From positions 16,666,484-16,730,483 of the forward strand of contig CM022667.1 in assembly GCA_012295275.1 (NCBI GenBank): a DNA stretch of 64,000 nt, in the 5' to 3' direction. This DNA is from Chrysomallon squamiferum (lineage: Eukaryota > Mollusca > Gastropoda > Neomphalida > Peltospiridae). Positions 25,523 to 37,772 of the stretch are shown piece after piece. How positions within the stretch are numbered: position 1 is the stretch's first letter; each line of letters opens with the position of its first letter. The position numbers and the translations under genes are program-made. The notes below the pieces were generated by a model, which made no database searches, was not told where the DNA came from, and saw only the letters and a program-made list of their open reading frames with translations.

Positions 25523-25796
25523 AAATAATGCAGCCCTTACTCAGAATAAAAATAATGTAAGATATGATATATAAGCTACAATATTTATTATACTTTCCTG
25601 GGTTATATACATTATATTAATTTATGCAGGCAGCTCCATTATGTTGCATATAAAAGAAAAACTATGATGATTGTCAATAAAGTACACTACTAACAGTTTC
25701 ACAGTAATTAAAAAATATGTAAAAAGAATGTAATTATGGTAATTTATTGATTCAATAAAATATATCATTTTTATGATTCTTTTTTTTTTTTTCAAG

Positions 25797-26115
25797 TCAG
25801 CATCAGCCATCAATGAGTTCACATGTAATTCTGTTCCAATGATACGAGAAACTGTTCCACAAGACACAGAAGAGGACTACGTCTACGATCTCTACTACAC
25901 CAACAGCAGTGATTTCGACTTCCGAACATTTGAAAATATTCTTAGGATTGAGGCTCTGCAAGAAGATGTGTTGCTGGATGACAGGTTGGTTGATGACCAG
26001 TATGATGAAGTGTATGATGATGATGATGACAGCAATGATGAAAATAACTGGAGGAATGATTACCCTAATGAAGATCCACATTTTTATGAAAACAATCATG
26101 CTGATTATGACGAAG
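25797..26115 (+). CDS. SLC7A6OS: SLC7A6OS (Iwr1-domain) exon
   Basis: Acceptor (T)12TCAAG, phase 0; open frame SASAINEFTCNSVPMIRETV, EEDYVYDLYYTNSSDF, acidic DDDDDSNDENNWRNDYPNED, donor GAAG|GTAAGTG in phase 1. CNSV.MIRE, DYVYDLYY and the acidic N-WRN-YP.E block are hallmarks of the Iwr1 domain in SLC7A6OS proteins, which guide assembled RNA polymerase II into the nucleus. 319 nt. The consensus donor, acidic composition and absence of stops mark it as a functional exon. It lies on the opposite strand to the VWC-like array, which surrounds it. Confidence 0.9.
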
Positions 26116-26554
26116 GTAAGTGAGCAATTCAACTGTGAAATATATATTTGTTTTAATGACAGTCTAGTAAATTCATAGCAGAGGCTATAACTAAAATATA
26201 AAACAAAAATCTGTATCATTTTGTTTTGTTTTATCATTTTGTCATTAAAAAAAAATCACACTGAATCAGATAATAATAAAAAAAAATCTGCATGAAAATG
26301 TTTACTGATTAGAAACTGTACAATACAAAAACAAGCCCATTAAAATAAAAGAGGTTCTTTTAATAAAACGGTCATAGAGTGAGTTACATGGATTAGCAAA
26401 TAGATTAAAATTAATGCAGTGGAGATGCAGCAGAACCTTTTACCCTGATTTCATTAAAATTACTAATTACTAATTATATTATTTATTGCTATTATTTCAT
26501 AAGATGAGTAACAATGATAATAATAATTGTCATTTCACCGTGTTTTATTTTCAG

Positions 26555-26626
26555 ACGCCATAGGGAACCATATGTTCGATCATGATGAACCTTTGGCTGC
26601 ATGGATGTCGTCAAGATGTAACATAG
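26555..26626 (+). CDS. SLC7A6OS: SLC7A6OS downstream exon
   Basis: Acceptor GTTTTATTTTCAG; 72 nt, phase 1 to 1: (D)AIGNHMFDHDEPLAAWMSS RCNI(G), donor ATAG|GTAACA. It fits the phase-1 donor of the preceding exon 440 bp upstream. The acidic/aromatic content suits the C-terminal region of the protein, but I cannot match it residue by residue. The last coding exon is not found in the window. Confidence 0.65.
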
Positions 26627-27759
26627 GTAACATACATTTATTATTAATTTAACAAGATTAGTATTAAGAACTAAGAAAAAATAACTGTTCGAGTAATAAT
26701 GTAAACCAGTCATTAGTTTTCATTTTCAATAAAAGTCAGTTTATTTTTACATCACACATATATTGATGTAAATATTAGTGTAAAGTTGCTGTGCATCCAA
26801 GATTCTGTTTGTTTTATTTTTGAAATATACATATAACAAGTTTGATCTTTTGAATGGTTTTCAGATGTTTTATTGGCATACAAAAAGTAATTACATAGAA
26901 TCTATCCATTTAAATACATCTTATTTTTTCCTTACAATGCTTAATTTCAAACTTGACAATTTTACAAGAGCTTCTAAAAGTTTCCTTAATTTTAAATAAT
27001 GTACAACATATGCCATTAAATTAAAAAAATAAGTCAGGTTCGATTACAAATTAATCATTCTTCATTCACAAAAATTCTTGTTTAAATTTAATGTTTTGTA
27101 TACATTTCCTTTATTTTATTATGTGAATTCATTTATTGAAAAGTATCATTATGTATGTGTATGTATTTGCTTCTATCCATCTGTGTCTGTGTAGTTGTAT
27201 GTGTTTATGTAAATATATGTTTGTGCGTGTGTGTGTTTTGTGAACGAGCGGCATAAAGAAAGTAAAATGAAAACTCCCTATAAACAAGATATATTTAGTG
27301 TAGCTCCCAAATCAGTTTTTCAGTCTATTACCATTGTGTCCCAGTTACTTGCAGCACTAAATAATGTTACTAAAAGAAAAAGTACTGATGGTCTACAGAT
27401 CTACACTAACATAGGTTTAGGATCTTACTAACAAGACTGATGAGAGAGGAAGGATTTTTTCACTATCAAGTATATGATCCAATAATATATTCAGATAGTC
27501 GTGTCTCCAGATTAGATTACGTATGTATGAATGCATGTATATGCATATATGTCTGTATGTATATATGTATGTATGTATGTATGTATATATGTATATATGT
27601 GTGTATTTATATATGTTTGAGTATATATATATATATATGCACGCATTAATAAATATTTGTATACAGCTGTCCGTTCTTTCATATAACATTATAAAGAATA
27701 TTCATTATTTAGCTACTAAATATTTCTTATATCAAAAGAAAAAGTAATTTCTCTGTTCT
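26627..27759. other. SLC7A6OS intron merging into array spacer
   Basis: From about 26.89 kb the sequence is the standard spacer series (AGAGCTTCTAAAAG, GTTTTGTATACATTTCC, ACTCCCTATAAACAAG, TATG/TATA tract 27530-27640, palindrome variant ATAAAGAATATTCATTAT at 27691). Confidence 0.6.
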
Positions 27760-27803
27760 TTATGAGAACGCTGTTGTAGGTGGTGGTGTTGCAGAAGTCG
27801 GCG
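27760..27803 (-). pseudogene. B-exon tail remnant
   Basis: Reads APTSATPPPTTAFS-stop, identical to the end of B exon 10, cut off on the 5' side by unrelated sequence at 27.80 kb. Confidence 0.6.
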
Positions 27804-28197
27804 CCATTAATTATTATCTGAGTTTGCTCTTGTGATTTGTTCTCTGCTGAACTGACCATTAAGACAATGGGTCACAGCAGAAGAGAAGACAAGAATAAAG
27901 TAAATAAAAGCAAATAACGAAAGATATTTCGACGAGAAAGAATAAAAATCTTAATTTAAAATATGTAGTATTGAGATTCACAATGGGTTTTCTCCGTTTA
28001 TTTTTCATTTGATGTTTCCAACACTGAAAGTAAAATATCAAAAACTAATCATTCTAGATTACATTTTAAATTTTTGGAGAAAACAAATATCTGTAATGAT
28101 GGATCAGGGTATCATTTTACAATGAGTACTCAAATTCGAAGAACACGAATCCCAACCTTCATCCTTTTACACACACAGATTTCTACATCTTCTTCTT

Positions 28198-28228
<31 letters not shown>

Positions 28229-28515
28229 TTATTATTATTAGTATTATTAGTATTAGTATTGTTATTATTATTATTATGGCTATGGTTATTAGTTATTACT
28301 TTTTTTTTTTTAGTATTATTATTGTTAGTAGTGGAAGCAGTAATAATAGTACTAAAAGTAATATCATTAATATTAACAGTAGCCATAGGACTATTAGAAG
28401 TAGTAGCAATAACAGTAGTTGTTTATTACATATATATAGCATGCATAAAGGAGCGGGTGCGATACACACGCATAAACAGACACATACTCACACACACATG
28501 CAGCATACGTGTTGG
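27804..28515. other. Unique and microsatellite sequence
   Basis: 27.8-28.18 kb unassigned. (CTT)n/(TTA)n at 28189-28275. The piece AGTAGCCATAG.A.TATTAGAAG at 28.38 kb also occurs at 25.0 kb, indicating another duplicated fragment. Confidence 0.45.
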
Positions 28516-28571
28516 TGTGTGTGTGTGTGTGTGTGTGTTTGTGTGTGTCTGTGACTGTGTGTGTGTGTCTT
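28516..28571. repeat. (GT)n microsatellite
   Basis: Two GT runs separated by TCTGTGACT. Counterpart at 49.33-49.38 kb. Confidence 0.93.
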
Positions 28572-28682
28572 CGCCCTTTCTTTCTGTTTCGTCACAATCT
28601 TTGACCCGTTCAGATCAGCGAAGTGTCCGAAAAGTATCCCCCAAAGCGCGCCAAACTGTTTGATTACGCTTATACATACATG

Positions 28683-28830
<148 letters not shown>

Positions 28831-28977
28831 AGATATATACAATACTAACAAACACACACACACACATATACACACATATATTTGCACACACACAGAAACA
28901 CATGTGTATGTATGTATGACTGTATGTATGAATTTTCCTAAGTTCATTGTTTCTTTTGTTTTATTGTTGTTTTCTCT

Positions 28978-29132
28978 TTAATGTTTTATTTGTTTATTCT
29001 GCTGGTGCAGGTGTCGTCTGTTCTCAGTACTTTTCTCTACAATAAACTTTGTGTCCTTCATCACCCATACCGCGTAGCAATCACCTAAACAAGGATCATC
29101 TAATGTCACGGGTCCGACATCATCTGGTTTCC
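28978..29132 (-). CDS. Candidate exon C, partial VWC-like module (copy 1)
   Basis: Minus-strand acceptor TATTATTTAG precedes [20 protein letters not shown], then [18 protein letters not shown] and a stop at 28978-28980. VxPV.xDDPCLxDC aligns with VVPDYDPCxxEC of the A exons, so this may be a distant, shortened A-type module. The possible donor site in copy 2 (CAA|GTAAAA) is CAA|ATAAAA here. Low confidence: three cysteines at most, short, and duplicated with its flanks. Confidence 0.25.
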
Positions 29133-31360
29133 CTAAATAATAGCATTAAGTGAAGTTCGGTGTTGTCTAAGCTGAAACAAGCAAAAAGTATGCATACAAC
29201 ACCGACAATATTTGTATTTGATGTATTTCATTCATTGTTAGCCATTTTCTGTATTTATTTAACTTGTTATATATCATGTGTGCTGGATGTGCGTGTGCGT
29301 GTGTGTGTGTGGGGGGTAACTATATACACTCGACCCCACATTTAACGTACACTTATTTGCCTGATTTTTGGGGGATATCCAGACAAAATATGGAAAATAT
29401 ATAAGTATTCTTGAATCTCGGGAGCTAACATGTCTCATAGTGCGCCTGTCAAACAAACAAAAAGCACGCAGAAAAGACTAACAATAGTTGTACGTTCAGC
29501 ATGATCTCTGACAAAGAAAGTTAAATTTTCTGGTTTAAATTCTATTGCTCTCGACATATGTCGCATTCGATTCATTGTTAACCATAATCCAAATCTCTTT
29601 AATTTAATATATAATCTCAGATAATTTAGTTTTCAGATATTGTGAATGTTGTTGTTGTGATGGTAAATACAGAAATGTGCAACTGCAGTTAGTTTTAACA
29701 ATGCCGATTTATTTCTTATATATATTTATTTATTTATATATATATAAACAGACAAGTCTACAACGTTGCAGTCAAAATGTGTAGATTTCTGCTAAAGTTT
29801 ACATTGGTTAGTACTAAAATGAACTATAACATCCTTGGAGCTAATAAACAATAAACACAGTCAAGAGTAGAACTCTATCTTAATTTATCCCTTGCATTTC
29901 TCTTGTTGGTATCTACTAATTTTAGTCGCTGCCTTGATCTTCTAATGACACGGGTTCGACATCGTATTATTTGCAAACTTAATCGCATGATAAGAAGCTC
30001 GGTGATGTTTAAGCTGAAGGAAGCAAGAAGCACGTGGGAAGCATTAACAAGATCTGTACACTTATTATGATTTAGCCGTTTGTTGTTTGGCAATAAAATT
30101 AATTGTACTGGATTAAATGCTGTTGTCCCACCATATCGCAAGCGATTCATTGTTAGACATAATGCAAATTCATTTCATTTTTATTTATCCTGCATGTATT
30201 CAAGTACTGTGAACTGCTGTTGCTATAATCGTATGTGCAACGATCAGGTATAACAGCAGTTAATTTTAACAATGCTGATTAATTTCTGCCATATCAGAAA
30301 GTGCACAAATCGTAAGAAAATCGAAATTTTATTAGTAACATCTTCACGTTTGGTGTTTAAACAATGAGAGGAATTTAAAGTGAATTTTTATTTTTCAGTC
30401 TATTACTAGTCAATCAGAATATTTCTGAGAGATTACAGTATCCGACAGTAATAAACAATTATTACAAAGATATTAGTCATTTATATCAGTATTTAATAGT
30501 ATATTATAATTATTAGTTTTTGGTCAGGTTTCTGCAATGTGACCATTTAGTGAAAAAAAAATTATATCCATATTGTTGTTAAATAATTTAAAAAGTAGCC
30601 TTTTTACATATTTTCTATCTGTCGTTCTTGTTAGTTCAAAAACTAAGTGAGCAATAATTAATCATTTAGATTTTCTTTACAAATACAGGACTGAGGACAT
30701 TCAGATGTACAGTTTAAGTATATCAGAAATGAGAGGATTAGGAGATTAACTAATTTATCCCTTATAATAATATTTATAACAATGGTCAGATTCTTACATT
30801 GGTTTACACTGGGTCGATTGGGTCGTGGTGTAATGAATGAGCCAGGAAACGAAAACGTGACAACCCAAAATGTTCAGATCGGGAGGCCGTTCATTTTTTA
30901 ATATTCCAAATACTGGTGATATGCATATACAGCTGTTTCAGTAACATTGCATCCTGACGTAATGCTACTTCCTACTACAGAACTCCCAGTTCCAACATTG
31001 CATTAGTATATAAACAATAGTAAATAAATAAGAGTTTTAACTATAACCATATACGAAGAAGATTTACTTTCAGATTATTCTACCGTTAAGAAAAGGAGGT
31101 AAAAGATAACGAAATTTACCTAGAAGAAGTTGTTTTAGTGTTGTTAAAAGAAAATTGTACATTTATAAAATTAACACTCGGAATAAGTATATATGGTTTT
31201 ACAAAGCTTATCAACCAAGAAAAATGCTTGTTTGCTTAAAATTTGTCTGTTCGTTTAATTATTATTATTATTATTATTATTGATCGTAATGTTGATATCT
31301 TTGTACTGTATCGCTAACAGCAATAATAATAATAATAATTATAATGAAAAGGAAAAGTAC
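29133..31360. other. Segmentally duplicated non-coding block
   Basis: 28.44-31.08 kb is collinear with 49.25-51.30 kb. 29.88-30.456 kb (about 576 bp) is present only here, and its start is itself a diverged tandem copy of 29.1-29.6 kb (AATGACACGGGTTCGACATC matches AATGTCACGGGTCCGACATC). No gene identified. Confidence 0.65.
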
Positions 31361-31416
31361 CTTGAGTCGTTCGCATTGACTATACAGACGAAATAGTAAA
31401 ATTCAAACAGAAGACA
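31361..31416 (-). pseudogene. S exon relic
   Basis: Matches the 3' two-thirds of S exons (VCIVNANDSR at the end, donor G|GTACTT). The start codon and 5' part are missing. Confidence 0.5.
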
Positions 31417-31659
31417 AAATCTGGTTTATACAGAGGCACAACTACCAAAGTTTTTATACTGTAACAATATATCCATCTCACTGTTGTATGATGTCATCTA
31501 ATGTATCTGTGTATACAGTATCGATGGCTACAGAGTTATTTAAATTATCCAGAGAAGAAACTTAATTAAAGCCATCTGCATAAGTATAACGTTATCGGTA
31601 GACATTAAGATAGACGTAGAATTTTTTAGTAAATGAATATCCCTAATAATCATAATAAC

Positions 31660-31698
31660 GAGACAGACAGACAGACACACACACACACACACACACAT
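31660..31698. repeat. (AC)n microsatellite
   Basis: CAGA then AC run. Only 100 bp from the diverged B-type exon. Confidence 0.9.
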
Positions 31699-31791
31699 TC
31701 TTCATAATTGTAAACTCTGTTTCAAATTTGTTTCTTTTCAGACTTTGGTAATAATAAAACAAAATATTCTTGTCCTTCAGCCAACAACTTC

Positions 31792-31973
31792 TTAAGCTAA
31801 TGGCGTTGTTGCAGTTGGTGCTGGAGTATTTATAGAGCACCGAGCCTTTCCTAGTTCAGGTGGAAAATCATCGTATTAGTCTGGTTTTGGACAAAAACAA
31901 ATACCACCGTCTCCGAAAGTCGCTGTTTGGTCACCAACTAGAGCCTGACCAAATGGAGTTATACAGGTCCGTT
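31792..31973 (-). pseudogene. Highly diverged B-type exon with internal stop
   Basis: Acceptor TTTTTTGTTCTAAG, phase 1: (E)RTCITPFGQALVGDQTATFG, DGGICFCPKPD, stop at 31876-31878, then YDDFPPELGKARCSINTPAP, TATTPLA-stop. The four-cysteine pattern, the phase and the Thr/Pro tail match B exons, but protein identity is low (ERNCKTPSGH against ERTCITPFGQ). It represents an old paralogue. One nonsense codon separates it from an intact exon. Confidence 0.65.
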
Positions 31974-32101
31974 CTTAGAACAAAAAATAATAATAATACA
32001 CGTTCATCTATCTTTGTCGCTTTCTCAGCATATTAGATTGTGTGTGTATATGTACTTATGTATATATATGCACGTATCGATAACTATTTGTATAATTTGT
32101 T

Positions 32102-32102
<1 letters not shown>

Positions 32103-32175
<73 letters not shown>
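32103..32175. repeat. (TA)n microsatellite
   Basis: About 72 bp of TA in the 3' flank of B exon 7. Confidence 0.97.
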
Positions 32176-32177
<2 letters not shown>

Positions 32178-32199
32178 AAATAATAATTTGTTTGCAGCA

Positions 32200-32368
32200 T
32201 CGTAGAGGTGATAAGTGGTGTTGTTGTCGTTCCTGAACACAAAGCCACGCCATATTCTGGTCGTCATGAACGAATAACTTGTACTTGTGGAGGACATTTA
32301 CAGTCACCATCATCATTTCTGTTCTTCTCCACGTAACACGTGTCCTGATGGCGTTTTACAGTTACGTT
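32200..32368 (-). pseudogene. B exon 7, 8-bp deletion
   Basis: RNCKTPSGHVLRGEEQK, then the 8 bases TACTTTAG (YFS region) are deleted, shifting frame before DDGDCKCPPQ. The distal part survives in another frame as EYGVALCSGT. The tail passes into (TA)n. Confidence 0.75.
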
Positions 32369-32451
32369 CTGTAATAATAATAATAATAATAAATAATAAT
32401 AATAACAACAGTAACAACAACAACAGCAACAACAACAATAACAATAATAAT

Positions 32452-32522
<71 letters not shown>
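32369..32522. repeat. (AAT/AAC)n at B-exon 7 acceptor
   Basis: About 150 bp compound trinucleotide run touching the acceptor. Confidence 0.96.
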
Positions 32523-32526
<4 letters not shown>

Positions 32527-32721
32527 ATCTTCTTTTTTATTGTATGGTCTGGTACTATAACGTATTAAAACTGCTACTACTAATAATTATAACATTATTA
32601 TTACTAATCCAATATTAATGCTCGAACAAAACTAGTAATACTACTAATAATAAATAGTACGTCTACTACTAATAATAATTAGACGTTTGCTTTGTCTACT
32701 GCTGTTGGTATAAAGAGATAC

Positions 32722-32958
32722 CTTGACATGTGTATCTTCCATACCCATCAGGTCCTTCAGGATCGAAACACATTGGTGCTAAATAATCAGCGTACATACA
32801 ACGAATTTCTAATTCAGATGAAGAATCATAAATACGCTGACAACGACACTCGTACGCACAACGATCATGGTGTGGAACGATTTGTCCAGGTCCGTACATT
32901 TGTCCATTGTGAGAGCAGTGAGATGGCATCGGAGGTCTGGATATAGGTGGCGGCAGAT
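32722..32958 (-). CDS. A exon 6, VWC-like module with one lost cysteine
   Basis: Acceptor CACACACTACAG, phase-1 (D)LPPPISRPPMPSHCSHNGQ, IVPHHDRCAYECRCQRIYD, CMYADYLAPMCFDPEGPDG, then YGRYTCQ: the seventh cysteine is Tyr. Donor G|GTATCT, 237 nt. A 15-bp deletion after the donor removes the GTAGAA...TTCG segment of other copies and brings the GTATCT site to exactly the same exon position. It lies downstream of B exon 8, which has a 3' donor, so it could be an internal second A module of an S-A-B-A transcript. Confidence 0.65.
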
Positions 32959-32984
32959 CTGTAGTGTGTGTTGAAAAATAAGTA

Positions 32985-32998
32985 AAATAATAATAATA

Positions 32999-33045
<47 letters not shown>

Positions 33046-34205
33046 AAATAATAATAATTATGATAATAACAAAAGCAACAATAAAAATAGCTGTTATAGT
33101 AATAATGACATTAATTTTCATCTTGTATATGTTTTATAACTTACTGGTTATGGAAACAACTGCTTGGAGATATCTCTATATCTAGAGTGTTTATCATCAC
33201 AAGCATAGCCGGATTTAAGCATAAGCTAAACATGGCTTAGGTGTTCATATCTGAGAAGATTTCAGACATTCTGTTTATGCATTTATCAATATGTAAACTA
33301 CGCACATAATGTATATTTAAAAACCGATTTACCTTAATTTGCAATATTATCTTAGTCACCAGAACATTTTACAGGAATTAATTTCCAATGTTATTTTTGA
33401 GATTAATAAATATTTTGAAACGGAATATCCTCAATGTCCAAACAGAAAACCTTTCGCTTGGACTGATTTCTTTTGCATGTTGGACGCATTCTACTAATTT
33501 CAGTTATTAACTGTAAATAGGATCGCTACAGATTCTCACAGTTTAAGACCTGGACAGGTTTCCTTTCAGCCATGTCCAAGGCAGAGTTTACACTTTTGCA
33601 AGAACGCTTTAATATCATATCGTTACTCACACCATTACTCATATCGTTAACGTGAAGACGTCAGAGATAATTCTTAACATTAAGTAAATGTTTACGATTT
33701 TTGCGAGATAGGTGTAATACAAGATATAAATTTCAGAATTGTTTTCTTGACATTTCAATCTGCGCTAATTCTGTTAAGGGAGAAAATATGATGAAACCTG
33801 ACCTTCGTGTTATTGTACTTTTAAAATGTGAGAAAACAGGAGATAAATGAAATGCAAATTTATCAAGAAGAAGATATTTGTGGGTTATCAAAGGAAAGAA
33901 CACATAAACATATAGCATAGCATTGTGACAGCGATAATTATTGAATGAAACCTGGGAGTAGTGGCATGTGATTTTTCGAATCTTATCAACTCTGGTTGCT
34001 GTATATTTGTTTCATTGTTCTTGTTTGATCTTTTTCATATTTTTTTTTTCATTCACACGTTGTTAGTGAGTTCAGCACATCCATCTTAACGTCACAGAAT
34101 AGCGACTGTCTCCTTTCAGCTTTACATCGCATAAATCCAGAGTCGTCAGTTTAGAAAATGAAAATTCCAAAATGTATCACATTTAATAAATACACTATTT
34201 TTATT

Positions 34206-34264
<59 letters not shown>

Positions 34265-34414
34265 TGGTTTTTTTAAACTCATGTTTGTTTTGGGGTTTTC
34301 CGTCTTGAAAAGTCGGACATTTCAAAGTTTGGCAAAACCGGAAGTGTATGGCGAAATCGCCGATGTGAGAAATATTAGAAAAATGGTTGACATTTAGTTC
34401 TACTACCTGGTTTG

Positions 34415-34479
<65 letters not shown>

Positions 34480-34946
34480 TATATGATGACAACAACAATA
34501 GGAATAGCTGTTATCATAATAACAACATGAATCTATATTGGTCAAATTCAAACTGAAAACTATTTTTTAATTTTTTTATCTACTTTCTTTTTAATTTTTT
34601 TTTAATGACTTACTGGGCATGGAAACAACTACTTGAAGATATCGATATGTCTGTAATGTTTGTTATCACCACGACAACACACACGCTAACTTGATGTTTT
34701 ATAGTCAGATGTCTCCAGAATTTCTCTTTATATATTTATTAACTGATAAAAAATTAAACATAATTTATATTTAAAAACTGATTTAGTCTAATTTACAATA
34801 TTAATGTAATCAACATAAGGCTTTATGAGAATCAGTTTTCAGTATTGTTTTCAGATTAATAAATATTTCGAAGCGGAATATCGATTCATATTGGCGGCAT
34901 TCTACGTTATTTTTAATATTATTACTGTTGTTGTTTGTATTATTAT

Positions 34947-35002
<56 letters not shown>

Positions 35003-35125
35003 TTATTATTATTATTAATATCATCTTTATTATTACTGTGATTTTCTTACTAATATTGATCACAGTGTAATTATTATTGTTATACAGGTGGTAGCTTGTT
35101 TTGATAATATTCATCTAGCTGTTAC

Positions 35126-35160
<35 letters not shown>

Positions 35161-35252
35161 GAAGAAGAAGAAGAAGAAGAATATTAATAAGAATAATAAC
35201 AACAGCTATGATGATCAAAATAATAGTAATAATAATAATAATTACAAATTAC
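32985..35252 (-). other. Intron/intergenic with microsatellites
   Basis: (AAT)n 32985-33045; S-A-intron family sequence 33.1-34.15 kb; TTA runs 34208-34263 and 34424-34476; second intron-family copy 34.5-34.9 kb; CTA/TTA runs 34945-35015; AAT/AAG 35129-35185. The D-like segment (GTATGGCGAAATCGCC) sits at 34.34-34.40 kb. No S exon found here. Confidence 0.55.
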
Positions 35253-35466
35253 CTTGCGTTGTCGTTTCTGAAAGTCGTGGTTTTGTAGATGTTGGTGGTG
35301 ATGCTGCCGTTGTAGTAGGTGCGGAACACAAAGCCACGCCATATTTTAGCTCCCAAGCACCAAAAGATACGCACTTGTGGAGGATATTTACTGTAACCAT
35401 CATCACTAAAGTATTTCTGTCCATCTCCTCGTAACACGTGTCCTGGTGTCGTTTTACACTTGCGTT
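35253..35466 (-). pseudogene. B exon 8, +1 frameshift, with new 3' donor
   Basis: (E)RKCKTTPGHVLRGDGQKYF, SDDGYSKYPPQ: both cysteines of CKC are lost (SKY). Then one extra base before WELKYGVALCSAPTTTAAS shifts the frame (exon length 214 nt, not a multiple of 3). The tail does not reach the usual stop: it ends SETTTQ and G|GTAATTTG, a phase-1 donor identical to S-exon donors. It was therefore once an internal exon, leading toward A exon 6. Confidence 0.65.
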
Positions 35467-35468
35467 CT

Positions 35469-35469
<1 letters not shown>

Positions 35470-35503
<34 letters not shown>

Positions 35504-35545
35504 CATAATAATAATAATAATAATAACAATAATAATAACAACAAG
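35470..35545. repeat. (TAA)n at B-exon 8 acceptor
   Basis: AAT/AAC run flush with the acceptor. Confidence 0.94.
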
Positions 35546-36625
35546 AAAACATAATATAATTAATTAATGGTCTACTTTTTTCCTGAATACATTATTATTA
35601 CGACAACAACCATTGTTGCTATTGCTGCAGCTAACACAACTCTTACCTTCCTGAAATACTAATACAAATACGTTTACTAATGAATGAATGAATGAAAAAA
35701 ATTAACGTGCTAATCAGAGCAAGCTGTTGTGAAGCTTTCTGACAGGTCAGCGGGCGTATCCGTCGCAGAAAAGAGTTTTGGGTAAGTTAACAGAATGGGT
35801 TCTCGTTACGATTGCAGGACACAAGGAAGTGTCCAACATATCGGATCGTAACGAGTCGGTTCCGATGTTTCGTACACGTTATCCGCTCCTTGTTGTTTCA
35901 GATACTTGTCTGGCTCGTTGAAGCTCTCCTAGTCATCATCGGGTCCGAGTTGGTTGGGTCCTGTTTGTTTGTCCTCTTGTCGGCTGGTGCTGATATTTCT
36001 TTGTTCTTTTTGGCTGCTTTCTTCTGGTCCAACAATTCCAACTTTTTTTTTCTATTTTCGTTGTCAATGGTCTTTTTATTGATTAAAAGGATGCTGTGAA
36101 CACCTGTAACTAAGAAGAATAACATGAGTGTAGTTAACTTATTTACATTTTATTTTATTTTATTCTATTTTATTTTTGTATTTTGATTTAAAAGATGTTA
36201 TAAATATTTGCAGCTAGGAATTTTACTAATATTGCTACTATATTACTTATATGACTAGTAGCATTGATTCTGCTACTGCCACAACTTTTACAACACTTCC
36301 ACGACAATAGTTCATTAGTCTTCATTACTGTTTCTAATTTTTACTCGTAATACTTTACTAAGCCTGCGATTACTAGAAGTAATGCTATAAATACCACTAC
36401 TAATACAATCAGAATTACTAATACTACGATACTACTTTGATACTTTCTACTCTTGTTGTCATAAAGATAAACTGAAGAATTGTGTACCTTGGTATGTGTA
36501 CCTCAATTAATAGTTCTACTGCCAATAATACTATGATTCCTACTGGTATAACCGAGATAACTAATAATTAGACATTCAGTTCATCTACTGCTGTTTGTAT
36601 AGAGAGACACTGAAAAGTTGTCTAC
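35546..36625. other. A-B intron with a unique insertion
   Basis: 35.69-36.20 kb (from AATGAATGAATGAATG) is more GC-rich and unlike the array. Its minus strand has an open frame rich in K, N, S and T (QKKAAKKNKEISAPADKRTN ... MMTRRASTSQ) over 36.12-35.90 kb, possibly a fragment of a retroelement ORF1, not identified. The remainder is ACT-rich intron. Confidence 0.4.
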
Positions 36626-36868
36626 CTCGACACGTGTATCTTTGACAGGCATCAGGACCGTGATCAACAGGATCGAAACACATTGGTGGGAAATAATCAG
36701 CGTGTATACAACGAATTTCTAATTGAGATGAAGAAAAACCAGTAGGCTGACAACGACACTCGTCCGCACAACGTTCATAATCTGGAACGACTTCTCCAGA
36801 CAGGTAGATTCTTCCATTGTGAGAGCAGTGCGGTGGTAATGGAGACGTCAATAGACAAGGAGGTAGCT
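36626..36868 (-). CDS. A exon 7, intact VWC-like module, divergent subfamily
   Basis: Acceptor ATACACATTATAG, phase-1 (E)LPPCLLTSPLPPHCSHNGR, IYLSGEVVPDYERCADECRC, CIHADYFPPMCFDPVDHGPD, ACQRYTCR, donor G|GTAGAC; 243 nt. All eight module cysteines are present, plus one extra in the linker (PPC). The VDH insertion before GPDAC is shared with the decayed A exon 5 and with A exon 8 (VDDGPDA). Its S exon (37.8 kb) has lost the donor and its B exon is frameshifted, so the module is intact but the gene is probably not. Confidence 0.72.
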
Positions 36869-36899
36869 CTATAATGTGTATGAAAAAATACGAACAACA

Positions 36900-37704
36900 A
36901 AAACCTTAATAATAATAATAAGAAGAAGTAGAAGAAGAAGAAGAAGAAGAAGAATACCAATAACAGCAATAATAATAAAAATAACAACAACAAAACTTAA
37001 AAACAATAACAATAGCTGTCATAATAATAATGACATCAATCTATATTAGAAAAATTCAAACAGAAAACTGTCATTCTAATTCTTATCTTGTGTATTTCTC
37101 TATGACTTATTGGACATGGAAACAACTACTTGAAGATATCAGTATATCTAGAGTGTTTAGACTCACTGCCAAAGCCGAATTTAAGCATAAGCTTAATATA
37201 TAAACTATGCAAATAATGAATATTTAAAAACGGATTTAATCTAATTTACAATATTATCGTAATCAATACAAGATTTTATAGGAATTAATTTCCAGTATTA
37301 TTTTCAGATTAATAAATATGTTGAAACGGAATATCGTCAATGTCCAAACCGAACACCTTTCGCTTGGACTGATTTCTTTTGTTTATTGGAAGCATTCTAC
37401 TAATTTCAGTTATTAACAGCCAAATAGGATCGTTAAAGATTCATATAATTTTAGACCTGGACAGGTTTCCATTCAGCCGTGTCCACCGCAGAGGTTACAC
37501 GTATACAAGAAGCTTTTAATATCATATCTTTGTTCATTTAACTTGAAGAACACACAGAGAATTCTTAATATTAAGTAAACTGTTCACTGTACTTAGACAC
37601 ACTAAAATGTTTATGATCTTTACGAGATAGATGTAGCATTGGAATCTGTGCTAAATCTGTTAAGGGAGATAGTCAAGAAATATGACTTTCGAGTTATTCT
37701 ACTT

Positions 37705-37772
<68 letters not shown>

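Noticed and set aside
35812-36099. 95-codon hydrophobic plus-strand ORF
   Set aside because: The opposite strand has a more protein-like composition and the segment is probably a transposable-element fragment; neither strand could be assigned.
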